Positions 9,305 through 17,970 of a stretch of DNA of 64,000 nt are shown here, one piece after another. The position numbers and the translations under genes were made by a program. Under the pieces are notes generated by a model, which searched no databases, was not told the origin of the DNA, and was given only the letters and a program-made list of their open reading frames with translations. Source of the stretch: Candidatus Villigracilis propinquus (GTDB lineage: Bacteria; Chloroflexota; Anaerolineae; Anaerolineales; Villigracilaceae); the NCBI GenBank assembly GCA_016714565.1, contig JADKDM010000005.1, positions 124,001-188,000 on the forward strand. The letters are read 5' to 3'. Every line of letters begins with the position of its first letter. Position 1 is the first letter of the stretch.

Positions 9305-10239
9305 AAATTGCAACCATCACCCTCAACCCAGCGGTTGACCAGACTGTCTCTGTGGATAACTTCGAGGTGGGTACGGTCAATCGCAGCCGTGCCATGCGTT
9401 TCGACGCGGGCGGCAAGGGAGTCAATGTGGCTTCCTTCCTCTCGGATTACGGATTGGATGTGATGGTGACAGGTTTCCTCGGTGAGGAAAATGCGGATGT
9501 TTTCGAACGTCATTTTGCCCGCAAGAGAATTGAGGACCGCTTCATCCGCGTGCCGGGGGAAACGCGCATCAACATCAAGATCATGGATGAGGCGAATCAG
9601 ACCACTACTGATTTGAACACGCCGGGGCAGGTTCCAGGTGAGTATGCTGTCTCTCGTTTTTACGAGCAGGTTGAGGCGATGGCAGAGGCGTGTGAGTGTT
9701 TTATCCTCTCTGGAAATTTGCAGGTGGGGCTTCCATCCAATTTTTATGCGGAGCTGATCAAGTTCCTGAAATCCAAAAAACGTATGGTGGTTTTGGATAC
9801 GAGCGGTGATGCGCTGGCTGAAGCTGTGAAGGCAGGGCCTAACATTATCAAGCCGAATATCCATGAGCTGAGTGCCTTGGTACACAAGCCGCTTGTTGAA
9901 ATTTCCGATGCATATTTATCTGCTGTTTCATTGCTAAACGAAGATACAACCATTGTTGTCGTGTCAATGGGCGGCAATGGCGCGCTCTTTGTTGAAAAAG
10001 ATCGGGCTTTTATTGCGCGCCCGCCTGCTGTGGTTGTGAAGTCCACAGTTGGGGCAGGGGATGCAATGGTAGCAGGGCTGGTGGCGGGGCTGAGCAAAAA
10101 GATGTTGTTGAAAGACTGTGCGCGATTGGCGACCGCTTTTTCTCTGAGCGCGGTGACCCGCCTTGGACGTGACCTGCCCAAGCCCGGCGTGATCGATGAT
10201 TTCCAAAAGCAGGTTGAGATTACTTCGTTTGTGATCTAA
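9301..10239 (+). CDS. fruK: 1-phosphofructokinase (PfkB family)
   Basis: FruK phosphorylates fructose 1-phosphate, the product of fructose PTS uptake, to fructose 1,6-bisphosphate. The start 'MKIATITLNPAVDQTV' is the classical FruK/LacC opening. 'FDAGGKGVNVASFLSDYG' is the substrate-binding PfkB signature 1, and 'STVGAGDAMVAGLVAGL' near residue 240-260 is signature 2 with the catalytic Asp. Length is 312 residues, as expected. The ATG at 9301 overlaps the stop of the IIA-HPr-EI gene, which is why the longer upstream start (9271) is not chosen. Confidence 0.94.
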   Translation: MKIATITLNPAVDQTVSVDNFEVGTVNRSRAMRFDAGGKGVNVASFLSDYGLDVMVTGFLGEENADVFERHFARKRIEDRFIRVPGETRINIKIMDEANQTTTDLNTPGQVPGEYAVSRFYEQVEAMAEACECFILSGNLQVGLPSNFYAELIKFLKSKKRMVVLDTSGDALAEAVKAGPNIIKPNIHELSALVHKPLVEISDAYLSAVSLLNEDTTIVVVSMGGNGALFVEKDRAFIARPPAVVVKSTVGAGDAMVAGLVAGLSKKMLLKDCARLATAFSLSAVTRLGRDLPKPGVIDDFQKQVEITSFVI

Positions 10240-10285
10240 CAGCCAAAAGGCTGAGTTCTTATTTGTTCTTTGAAAGGAGAATTAA

Positions 10286-10588
10286 ATGGCAAAGATAGTT
10301 GCAATCACATCATGCCCGACAGGTATTGCCCATACCTATATGGCCGCCGAGGGACTGGAGCGCGGCGCGAAGAAATTGGGTCACACCATTAAGGTGGAGA
10401 CTCAGGGTTCCATTGGCGTGGAAAACCGTTTGACCGATAGTGAGATCGCGGAAGCCGATCTTGTGGTCATTGCTGCCGATGTAAAAGTGGATTTGAGTCG
10501 CTTTGCTGGAAAGAAGGTCTATGAGACAGCCAGCAATGCGGCAATCAAAGACGGAGCCGGTGTAATTACCACCGCTCTAAACTCATAA
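10286..10588 (+). CDS. PTS fructose-specific EIIB component
   Basis: A free-standing 100-residue EIIB. The phosphorylated Cys is in the N-terminal loop 'AITSCPTGIAHTYMAAE', diagnostic for IIB-Fru. 'IKVETQGSIGVENRLT' follows, as in family members. It takes phosphate from the EIIA domain of the fused protein and passes it to fructose during transport by the IIC encoded 20 bases downstream. 'aaaggagaa' precedes the ATG. In many bacteria IIB and IIC are fused as FruA; here they are separate genes. Confidence 0.93.
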   Translation: MAKIVAITSCPTGIAHTYMAAEGLERGAKKLGHTIKVETQGSIGVENRLTDSEIAEADLVVIAADVKVDLSRFAGKKVYETASNAAIKDGAGVITTALNS

Positions 10589-10607
10589 GTTATTCAAGGA
10601 GAGAATA

Positions 10608-11696
10608 ATGACAACAGCAAGTAAGCCAAGCAGTTCTTTCACAGGTGCGTACAAGCACCTCATGACGGGCGTGTCCTACATGATCCCGTTCGTTGTAGCC
10701 GGCGGCCTTTTGATCGCCATCGGTTTCGCCGCTCGTGGTATCTATGCCTACGATGCCACCCTCGCCATGGATGGTTCAACCATGGAAGCCACCGCCTGGA
10801 CAACCTTCTGGGCCAATATCTTTTCGATTGGCGCCAAGGGCGGTTTCGGTTTGATGGTTGCGATCCTGGCTGGTTACATTGCCTATTCAATTGCTGACCG
10901 CCCCGGTCTTGCCCCCGGTATGATCGGCGGTATCCTCGCCGGTGTGACCGGTTCCGGTTTCCTCGGCGGTATCATCGCTGGTTTCGTGGCCGGTTATTTC
11001 ACTCAGTGGCTCAACGGTGTGATCAAACTTCCCCGCAATCTGGCTGGTTTGAAGCCCGTTCTCATTCTGCCCCTCATTAGTTCATTGGTCGTTGGCTTGA
11101 TCATGTTCTATGTGGTTGGTGTACCTGTCAGCGCAGCATTGAAAGCTCTCACCGAATGGTTGACCGGTATGCAGGCTGGAAGCGCTGCCATCCTTGGTCT
11201 CATTCTCGGCGCCATGATGGCGTTTGATATGGGCGGCCCCGTCAATAAAGCTGCTTACACATTCTCCGTTGGTTTGCTCAGCACTCAGGTGACTGCCCCG
11301 ATGGCTGCTGTGATGGCTGCCGGTATGACTCCTCCGCTTGGCATTGCACTCGCTGCTTATCTTTTCAAGAATCGCTTCACTGAAGACGAGCGCGAATCGG
11401 CAAGCGCGACTGCCATCCTCGGCATTTCCTTCATCACCGAAGGCGCGATCCCGTACGCCGCCCGCGACCCGTTTGCTGTGATCCCTTCCATTATGGTTGG
11501 TTCTGCGGTTGCTGGCGCTCTTTCCATGGCGTTTGGCTGCCAGTTGCATGTTCCCCACGGCGGTATCTTTGTTCTGCCCATCCCGAACGCTGTTGACAAC
11601 CTGCTCATGTACGTGGTTGCCTTGCTTGTCGGTACGGCAGTAACAACGGGTATGCTCTTCCTCTTGAAGAAACCTGTTCCTGCTGACGCTGAATAA
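10608..11696 (+). CDS. PTS fructose-specific EIIC permease
   Basis: A polytopic inner-membrane sugar permease of 362 residues. It opens with 'YKHLMTGVSYMIPFVVAGGL', the typical IIC-Fru start. Other marks are 'GFLGGIIAGFVAGYFTQWL', 'AFDMGGPVNKAAYTF' and 'ISFITEGAIPYAARDP', the latter two being conserved substrate-site loops. About 8-10 membrane segments. An 'aaggagag' SD lies before the ATG. It is the last gene of the operon and is followed by a terminator at 11721-11758. Confidence 0.94.
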   Translation: MTTASKPSSSFTGAYKHLMTGVSYMIPFVVAGGLLIAIGFAARGIYAYDATLAMDGSTMEATAWTTFWANIFSIGAKGGFGLMVAILAGYIAYSIADRPGLAPGMIGGILAGVTGSGFLGGIIAGFVAGYFTQWLNGVIKLPRNLAGLKPVLILPLISSLVVGLIMFYVVGVPVSAALKALTEWLTGMQAGSAAILGLILGAMMAFDMGGPVNKAAYTFSVGLLSTQVTAPMAAVMAAGMTPPLGIALAAYLFKNRFTEDERESASATAILGISFITEGAIPYAARDPFAVIPSIMVGSAVAGALSMAFGCQLHVPHGGIFVLPIPNAVDNLLMYVVALLVGTAVTTGMLFLLKKPVPADAE

Positions 11697-11720
11697 TTCA
11701 ACCAGTTGATGCACGTAAGG

Positions 11721-11758
11721 AGAGGGTTGTCTGAAAAAGGCAATCCTCTTTTATTTTT
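11721..11758 (+). terminator. Terminator of the fructose PTS operon
   Basis: Stem agagggttg / caatcctct (11721-11749, one G-T pair) followed by TTTTATTTTT. Confidence 0.8.
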
Positions 11759-11808
11759 CCTGCCTGTAAAACAGATTTCCCCATCCCTCGCCATGATAAA
11801 ATTGAATA

Positions 11809-14513
11809 ATGCAACCATCTCTGGAAAAACTTCGTAAATTTTTTCGCCTCGAACACGAGAATAAATATCAAAATACCGCCATCATTGGCGGACTTGCCAA
11901 AATGCTGGATTATTGGGAAGGGGAAGCTCGCGCAGATGGAATTACCGAAGAGGTGATTCAGGCTGTCGTATCGCGTTTACGCTCCTACGAAAAGATCAGC
12001 CCCGATGGGCGGGCTGAATCGCTCAAGGGATTATGGAAACGTATCGGCGATACCTATCCTGAAGCGGGGCAAAAGCCAAAGCAGCCACAGCCGCAACAGA
12101 CACAGCCTCGTCCGCAGCAACAACCCCGTCCACAACAGCAGCAACAGCGCCAGCAAACACCGCCGCCTTCGCAGGAAGCAAAGCCTGAAGGTCAGCAGTC
12201 TGCGCCACGCCCTGCTCCGCAGCAGCAACAATCTCAGCCGCAACAACAGCAGCGCCAGCAAGCACCGCGCCAGAATCCACAGCCGCGCTCTGAAGCTGTG
12301 GTGGGTGCAAAGCATAGCCAAACGCCTGCCGCATTGAGCGCCGCGTTGACTGTGCTGCAAGGCGTGGGTCCGCGCAATGCCGAGTCACTTGAAAAGCTGG
12401 GACTGCAAACCCTCGGCGACATGCTGTATTACTTCCCGCGCCGTTATGAAGATTACAGCCAGCTCAAACCCATTCAATCGTTGATGTACAACGATGTGGT
12501 CACTGTGCTTGGAACTGTGCAAAGTGTGCATACCCGTCCCATTCGCGGCGGCAAGTCTTCCGTTATTGAAGTCATCATTGGCGATGGCACGGGCTCACTT
12601 CGTATTTCGTATTTCAACCAGCCGTGGTTGTCGAACCGTTTCAAGGAAGGCGAGGCGATCTCCGTCTCTGGCAAGATCGATCAATATCTTGGCCGCCTCG
12701 TGATGAACAGCCCGGATTGGGAGCCTGTTGAAGTTGAGAACCTGCACACCAATCGCATCGTTCCCATCTATTCGCTGACCGAGCGCATCACTCAAAAGTG
12801 GCTGCGCAATCAAATGAACAGCGTCATCACGTATTGGGCGCCCGCCGTTGTGGATGCGCTTCCCGAAACCATTCGCCGCGCCGCTCAACTCGTTTCACTT
12901 GGGCGAGGCGCTCACTCAAGTTCACTTCCCTGATTCGCAGGCTCGTCTCAAACTTGCGCGTGAACGTCTTGGATTTGACGAGATCTTCTACCTGCAAATG
13001 GGAGTGATGCGCCAGAAGCGGGATTGGAAATCGGTGGATGGCCGCCGCTTCCCTATCTCAGACGAGTGGTTGGTTGCCCGTCTAGGGACATTGCCCTTCA
13101 CCCTGACATCTGCCCAGTTAACCTCCCTCGATGACATTCGCAAAGACCTGGACTCTGGCAAACCCATGGAACAGACTCGTGCAAGGCGATGTCGGTTCGG
13201 GTAAGACGGTCGTTGCGGCGTTGGGTGCGAACATCGTTGTCAGTGGGGGAGCGCAGGCTGCCATCATGGCGCCGACTTCCATTTTGGCGGAGCAGCATTA
13301 TCGCAACTTCATCAAGCTGCTGGCAGGGGATGGCGGCACAATGTCACAGAGTGAGATCCGCTTGTTGGTGGGCAACACAACTGAAAGTGAGAAAGAAGCG
13401 ATCCGTCAGGGTTTGCAGGACGGCTCGATCAAAATCGTCATTGGCACGCACGCGGTCATCGAACCGGATGTCCTCTTCAAAGACCTTCAATTTGTAGTGA
13501 TCGATGAACAGCACCGCTTTGGTGTGGAACAACGCGCTGAACTACGCAGCAAAGGCACGAACCCGCATTTGCTGGTGATGACGGCTACGCCGATCCCGCG
13601 CTCTCTGGCGTTGACGGTGTTTGGCGACCTCGATATTTCTGTGATCGATGTGATGCCTGAAGGACGGCAGCCGATCACGACGTTTGTGCTGCGCCCGCAG
13701 GAACGCGAACGCGCGTACACGTTGATCCGTGGGCAGGTGAAGAACGGCAATCAGGCGTTCATTGTGTATCCGCTGATCGATGAAAGTGAAAAGATCGATG
13801 CTCGTGCCGCAGTGGATGATTTTGAAACGCTCTCGAAACAGGTGTATCCTGATCTGAAACTTGGCCTCTTGCATGGACGTATGAAGCCTGCCGAAAAAGA
13901 CGAAGTGATGTTGAAGTTCCGCGATAAGGAATTTGATATTCTCGTTTCAACCACAGTTATCGAAGTGGGCGTGGATGTGCCGAACTCGACCGTGATGTTG
14001 ATCGAAGGCGCTGACCGTTTTGGTCTCGCGCAGCTCCATCAATTGCGCGGGCGTGTGGGACGCGGCTCGGTGCAGTCCACTTGTTTGCTGATCCCCACCC
14101 GCGAAGATGCCACCGAGAATGAACGCCTGCAAGCGATGGCTATCACCAACAGCGGCTTTGAACTCGCCGACCTTGATTTGAAATTGCGCGGCCCCGGAGA
14201 ATTTTTGGGAACGCGTCAGGCGGGGTATGCCACTACCTTGAAGATGGCGAGCATCACCGATGTGAAGCTCATCGAAAAAGCCCGCGAACAAGCCCAAGCC
14301 TTGTTTGAGCGCGATCCTGAATTAAGTCAACCTGAACATGCCTTGCTTGCCGAAGCCTTTGAACGCTTCTGGACAGGCAAAGGGGATGTATCTTTGAATT
14401 TGGTAGACGTGAAGACACACAAAGTTTTAAGGCTTCCAACCTTAGTGACCTTTGAGCCTTCGAGGCTAAAGGTTTTGAAAAATGGTAAGAGCTTTATTCC
14501 CCGGAACGTTTGA
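11809..14513 (+). CDS. recG: ATP-dependent DNA helicase RecG with a long Gln/Pro-rich N-terminal linker, two or three frameshifts
   Basis: RecG remodels stalled replication forks and Holliday junctions. An N-terminal ~85-residue helical domain is followed by a linker (~85-165) made almost only of Q, P, R and A. The wedge/OB region ('LQGVGPRNAESLEKLGLQTL', 'MLYYFPRRYEDYS') comes next. Helicase motifs follow: Walker A 'QGDVGSGKTVVAA', Walker B-like 'VVIDEQHRFGVEQR', 'VMTATPIPRSLALTVFG', 'LLHGRMKPAEK', 'STTVIEVGVDVPN' and 'QLRGRVGRG'. One extra G near 12901 and one near 13169 break the frame. The terminal ~38 residues are atypical: deleting one T at 14393-14395 would end the protein at 'GKGDVS', the usual RecG end, before coaD. 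Corrected length is ~900 (or ~862), against ~680-780 usually. Confidence 0.93.
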
Positions 14514-15000
14514 CCCGATCCACTACGGCCACATGGATATTGCCAATCGTGCATCCAAGTTGTTCGATGAAGTTGTGATGGCTGTGTATGACAAGCCGTT
14601 GAAGTCGTTGATGTTTGCGCCTGAAGAACGTATTTCTCTTGTAAATGAGGCATTCAAAGGCAACCCCAAAGTCAAAGTGACTGGCTATAGCGGATTGACG
14701 ATTCAATTCGCCCAGCAGATCGATGCACAGGTGATCGTGCGCGGCTTGCGTGTGTTCTCTGATTTTGAGTTTGAGTTCCGCATGGCGCTGGCAAATCAAC
14801 GCCTTGCGAAAGATGCAGTCGAGACCATTGCGCTCATCACAGCCGAGCAACATACTTTCCTTTCATCATCCACGGTGCGCGAGATCGTTACGCTGGGCGG
14901 CGATGTCTCCAGCATGGTTCCGCCTTTCGTGGAGAAGGCCCTCAAGGAAAAAGTAATTAACATGGGAGAGCAATCTCCGCCTAATGCATTGCGCGATTAA
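14482..15000 (+). CDS. coaD: Phosphopantetheine adenylyltransferase
   Basis: CoaD converts 4'-phosphopantetheine and ATP to dephospho-CoA. The start 'MVRALFPGTFDPIHYGHMDI' has the T/HxGH nucleotidyltransferase motif (HYGH). 'IVRGLRVFSDFEFEFRMA' is the family's RG(L/I)R..DFE.E motif, and 'FLSSSTVREI' is the ISSTxxR-like motif. At 172 residues it is slightly longer than the usual ~160, with a tail after 'ALKEKV'. It overlaps the apparent recG end by 32 bases; that overlap may come from a lost recG stop. The recG-coaD linkage is common. Confidence 0.95.
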   Translation: MVRALFPGTFDPIHYGHMDIANRASKLFDEVVMAVYDKPLKSLMFAPEERISLVNEAFKGNPKVKVTGYSGLTIQFAQQIDAQVIVRGLRVFSDFEFEFRMALANQRLAKDAVETIALITAEQHTFLSSSTVREIVTLGGDVSSMVPPFVEKALKEKVINMGEQSPPNALRD

Positions 15001-15037
15001 ATTGTGCTAGAATTACTTTATCTACGGAGCAAAAACT

Positions 15038-15521
15038 ATGGACATTCTGCAACTTATTGACCGATTGGAAGAACTCTTCAACGACGCGAAGGCCGTGCCT
15101 TTCACGCACAACGTCATCGTGGATGAAGACAAAATGCTGGAACTGATCGACCAGATGCGAATTGCCATTCCCGAAGAAGTGAAAAAGGCGCAGCAGGTTG
15201 TAGCCCAGCGGGATCGTGTGATGGCGCAGGCGCAGGAAGAAGCCAACCGCACCCTGCAGATCTCACGCGATAAGGCAGACCAGCTCGTCCAAAAGGATAT
15301 GATCGTGCAGGAAGCCCAGCGCCGTGCCGACCAGATCGTCAGCCAGGCACGCGGCGAGGCCGAAGCTACGTGTGGACGCTGATAATTATGTGATTGATAC
15401 GCTCATGCAATTACAGGATCAGATATCAAAGTTAAGTGGGCAGGTCAGTAACGGCATTCGCATGGTGCAGGAAGACCAGATGCGAAAAGCAGGCACATCC
15501 GTTACGGATCAGGCAGAATAA
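15038..15521 (+). CDS. Coiled-coil ATP-synthase-b-like conserved protein, one frameshift
   Basis: A 160-residue (corrected) soluble, charged, mostly helical protein beginning 'MDILQLIDRLEELFNDAKAV'. A long coiled coil follows, rich in A/Q/E/R ('VAQRDRVMAQAQEEANRTLQ', 'EAQRRADQIVSQARGEAEA'), resembling ATP synthase subunit b or DivIVA-like stalks. There is no membrane segment. One extra A near 15368 breaks the frame; removing it joins 'GEAEA' to 'RVDADNYVIDTLMQLQDQIS'. It sits 37 bases after coaD and ends at a terminator, so it is last in the recG-coaD unit. Function is unknown; a scaffold role is a guess. Confidence 0.7.
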
Positions 15522-15522
15522 T

Positions 15523-15564
15523 AAAACAGAAATCCCCGTCAATTTGGCGGGGATTTCTGTTTTA
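15523..15564. terminator. Bidirectional terminator
   Basis: Stem aaaacagaaatccccg / cggggatttctgtttt between convergent genes, with T runs on both strands. Confidence 0.9.
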
Positions 15565-15597
15565 ATGATCGTATTCCCCAAAATGTACGAACCGATC

Positions 15598-16284
15598 TCA
15601 GGCGCTTCGCCCTTGGACCGTCAGTCTGCCAGCCCTTTCCCAAACATTCGCCACGCTGATGCATAGCCCCGCTCCCACAAGCAACAACCCAACCCCGATC
15701 ACCGTCATGGACGTGTTGAACGCGTCTGCATAATTGACACCGCCCCAGGTGTGGGTGGAGCCCATCGTGTATTGGATGGTGAGAGTCATCAGTCCCAGCA
15801 TAATGGTTGCCGCGCCGCCCGCAGGCAGATTGCTTTTTGTATTGCCTTTACCGAAATCCACGCCCTGCCAGATGAAAGGAATGCGCAGGATGAGGAAGAC
15901 TGCCAGTGTGAGAACCGTGGTGTACACCACCGCATCTACAGGCATGGATTTTCCGCGCAGCATCTGCGACATGTAAATGTGGAATCCGCCGATGAGCACG
16001 CCAGCGATCAACGCCTGCAAACTCATCACATACGAATCAGATGTACCTTTCACGAGTTTAATGGTTGCCCAGATTCCCCAAAGTCCGATGGCGATCCCTG
16101 CAATGACAAAGAGAATGTACAACCATTGGAAGGAGGCCAGCGCCGTCATGGATTCGTATTTGGTTGGGAAGAGTGCCGCACAGGTGGTTCCGATGCCGCC
16201 AAGCAAGGTGAACCCGCCCGTGAGTCCCATCAGCAGGATGCCGATGAAACGAAGGAATTTTGCGAAGAAGCTGTTTGTAGACAT
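15598..16284 (-). CDS. Polytopic membrane protein, function unknown (last gene of the 12-TM cluster)
   Basis: 228 residues with about six hydrophobic segments (roughly 12-35, 48-72, 85-103, 120-138, 155-173, 182-205). Notable residues are 'LIGGFHIYMSQMLRGKSMP' and 'STHTWGGVNYADAFNTS', with histidines near predicted membrane faces. I do not recognise a family. It follows the A2 membrane protein after a hairpin (16308-16337), so it may be co-transcribed or partly separated. Its place beside a CtaB-type enzyme suggests a link to the same membrane complex, but this is inference from context only. Confidence 0.55.
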   Translation of the reverse strand: MSTNSFFAKFLRFIGILLMGLTGGFTLLGGIGTTCAALFPTKYESMTALASFQWLYILFVIAGIAIGLWGIWATIKLVKGTSDSYVMSLQALIAGVLIGGFHIYMSQMLRGKSMPVDAVVYTTVLTLAVFLILRIPFIWQGVDFGKGNTKSNLPAGGAATIMLGLMTLTIQYTMGSTHTWGGVNYADAFNTSMTVIGVGLLLVGAGLCISVANVWERAGRLTVQGRSA

Positions 16285-16307
16285 GTGAGACTCCTTTTCA
16301 AAAAATA

Positions 16308-16337
16308 AGCCCTAAAGGTTTTGAGACCTTTAGGGCT
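16308..16337 (-). terminator. Hairpin with T tail after the A2 membrane gene (Family H)
   Basis: agccctaaaggt / acctttagggct with a T-rich tail on the minus strand. Nearly the same hairpin follows murJ (35551-35584), so it is a repeated terminator-like element. Confidence 0.7.
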
Positions 16338-16343
16338 GGTGTG

Positions 16344-16949
16344 TTATCCGTATTTGAAACCTGCTACAAAGAGCGCTGTCGTCAGCAGCAGTAGTATCGG
16401 GAACAATCTCATGATCGTATCCCTCGATAATATCGGCTTGCCTGTTTTCAGGAAGGAGAGCAATAAGCCAAGAACGCCGATCAATGCGCCGCCTACGCCC
16501 ACGAGGGCGAAGAGCGGCTTCATCTGCCCTTGAAAGGCGAGGATGATGGGGAGCAGGAAGATGATCATCCCGGCAATGCCGTGTGTGATGGCAATGGTGA
16601 TGACTGGCAGTTTGTTTTGTATAGGGATCGCGCGGGTTAATATCACAGCGAGGAAACTGATGATGGTGAAGACCAGATACACGGTCCGAAGTGAGGCGAG
16701 GTGCTGCCAGACGAGGCCGAGCGACAAGGTGAGTGGAATGATCGTCGAGGTGATGACCACAACCGGCGAGTCCAATACTTCAAAGCCGAGAATGATGAGC
16801 AGGAGTCCCGCCACCAGAATTACTCCAAAGGCGATGGTGTAGGCGGTGATGGAGACGCTATCCATCTGGTCGATGCCAATGGCGATCTGATAGCCAGCGA
16901 GCAGGCCGGTAAGGAGGAGCAGGGTGCGGTCGAGGGAGGAGATTTTCAT
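16344..16949 (-). CDS. Six- to seven-TM membrane protein A2, paralogue of 20519-21118
   Basis: 201 residues, almost wholly hydrophobic. It aligns by eye along its full length with the protein at 20519-21118. The shared text is 'LLLTGLLA' at the start, 'GLLLI(I/F)LG..(V/I)L.SP', and the segment 'THGIAGMIIFLLPIILAF' (FHGVAGLVIFLGPF in the paralogue). Both then have 'VG(V/I)GG.LIG..G' and a terminal 'F..GF...'. The conserved HG(I/V)AG histidine sits inside a membrane segment and could be a cofactor ligand. No known family recognised. It lies between a CtaB-type gene and the 228-residue protein on the same strand. Confidence 0.6.
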   Translation of the reverse strand: MKISSLDRTLLLLTGLLAGYQIAIGIDQMDSVSITAYTIAFGVILVAGLLLIILGFEVLDSPVVVITSTIIPLTLSLGLVWQHLASLRTVYLVFTIISFLAVILTRAIPIQNKLPVITIAITHGIAGMIIFLLPIILAFQGQMKPLFALVGVGGALIGVLGLLLSFLKTGKPILSRDTIMRLFPILLLLTTALFVAGFKYG

Positions 16950-16956
16950 GGTTGGG

Positions 16957-17010
16957 CAATGGACGACAGACCGCGGACGATGAGTGGTCTATCGTCCGTG
17001 GTCAATGGTC
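16957..17010. repeat. Family-C degenerate short tandem array
   Basis: Runs of 'gacgacagac', 'gcggacgatgag', 'tatcgtccgtggtc' units in the ctaB-A2 gap. Similar arrays lie at 20463-20517, 62472-62552 and 63011-63077. Confidence 0.8.
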
Positions 17011-17013
17011 GTA

Positions 17014-17883
17014 TTATGGGATGATCAGAATCATCGCAAAGGTCATATACATGGACGCGTACTTGAAAAGGCTGAAGTTGACGCGGTCTGACGGGCGGAA
17101 GACTGTGGTGATAGCGAGGAAGAACAGGCCAGCGCTCAACACAATGATCACGCGCAGCACGCCCGCAGTGACGCCGATCCAAACTGATGCCCAACCCATT
17201 GTGAGCGCGGCGATAACGCTGGAGAACGCAATCGCAAAGCGGGTGGCTGCTTCACCATACGTGGATGGAAATGTTGGCACGCCCGCTGCTTGATAATCGT
17301 CAAAAAATTTGAGGCTGAAAGTGAGCGTATGGGTGGGGATCCAGAACAAGACAGCGGAGGCAAGCAAAATGCCGATGATGTCAATTTGACCCACAGCGAG
17401 AACACGTCCCGCGAGGATGGGCATGGCGCCTGAAATGCCGCCCCACACAATGCTCCAGCAGGTGCGGCGTTTTAGCCACATGCTGTACACAACTACATCA
17501 AAGAAGAGACCTGCAAAGACCACCACGCCGTACAGCGGATTGACGAGCAGTGCCCAACCAATGCCAATGACTGAAACGATGATGCCCAGCTTGAAGACTT
17601 CTTCGCGTGTTACCGAACCCGCAGATGTAGGACGCTTGTGAGTGCGTTTCATCTTCGCGTCGATGTCCTGATCCCACCACATGTTGAGGATGGTGGAGCC
17701 TGCAATTGCAAGGAAGAGGCTCGGGAGCATTTGCAGGAAGTGGCTCCAATTTACTCCAGTATGTGCGCTCAGGTATCCTGCAACACCTGTCAACAGGAGC
17801 AGGCTGGTCTGCGTGGATTTTATAAGAGGCAGGTAGAGAGCGATCTTAGATTTAGGATTGGCAATTGACGATTGGGCTTGCAT
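17014..17883 (-). CDS. ctaB: UbiA-family prenyltransferase, probably protohaem IX farnesyltransferase (haem O synthase)
   Basis: The family attaches a prenyl chain to haem b to give haem O, needed by haem-copper oxidases. The prenyl-diphosphate/Mg motif is 'MWWDQDIDAKMKRTHKRPTS', which matches the CtaB 'N..D...D..M.RT..RP' consensus. A second acidic loop includes 'LKFFDDYQAAGVP' (CtaB 'DDY...GVPM'). About nine membrane segments over 289 residues, typical length. The N-terminal 'SSIANPKSKI' is encoded by a Family-C array (17841-17878), so the true start may be internal. It lies in a minus-strand cluster with the 12-TM HxH protein, whose haem it may supply (inference). Confidence 0.85.
   Translation of the reverse strand: MQAQSSIANPKSKIALYLPLIKSTQTSLLLLTGVAGYLSAHTGVNWSHFLQMLPSLFLAIAGSTILNMWWDQDIDAKMKRTHKRPTSAGSVTREEVFKLGIIVSVIGIGWALLVNPLYGVVVFAGLFFDVVVYSMWLKRRTCWSIVWGGISGAMPILAGRVLAVGQIDIIGILLASAVLFWIPTHTLTFSLKFFDDYQAAGVPTFPSTYGEAATRFAIAFSSVIAALTMGWASVWIGVTAGVLRVIIVLSAGLFFLAITTVFRPSDRVNFSLFKYASMYMTFAMILIIP
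17841..17878. repeat. Family-C array inside the ctaB 5' end
   Basis: 'atcttagatttaggattgg' plus 'caattgacgattgg': degenerate 7-8 base units that form part of the reading frame near the ctaB start. Confidence 0.6.
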
Positions 17884-17934
17884 TGTGTGCTCCAGAGAAA
17901 TATAAACAGGCTGTTCTAATTTTGAAGCGCAAAG

Positions 17935-17968
17935 TATACCTGTCTATCTATCTACCTGTCTACCTGTG
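17935..17968. repeat. Short tandem array of tcta/cctg units
   Basis: 'cctgtctatctatctacctg' and a following 'tctacctg' lie between ctaB and the lipoprotein gene. Confidence 0.6.
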
Positions 17969-17970
17969 AT

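Noticed and set aside
12023..12388. Ala/Val- and Leu/Arg-rich minus-strand frames opposite the recG linker
   Set aside because: They come from the reverse reading of Gln/Pro codons (CAG, CCG).
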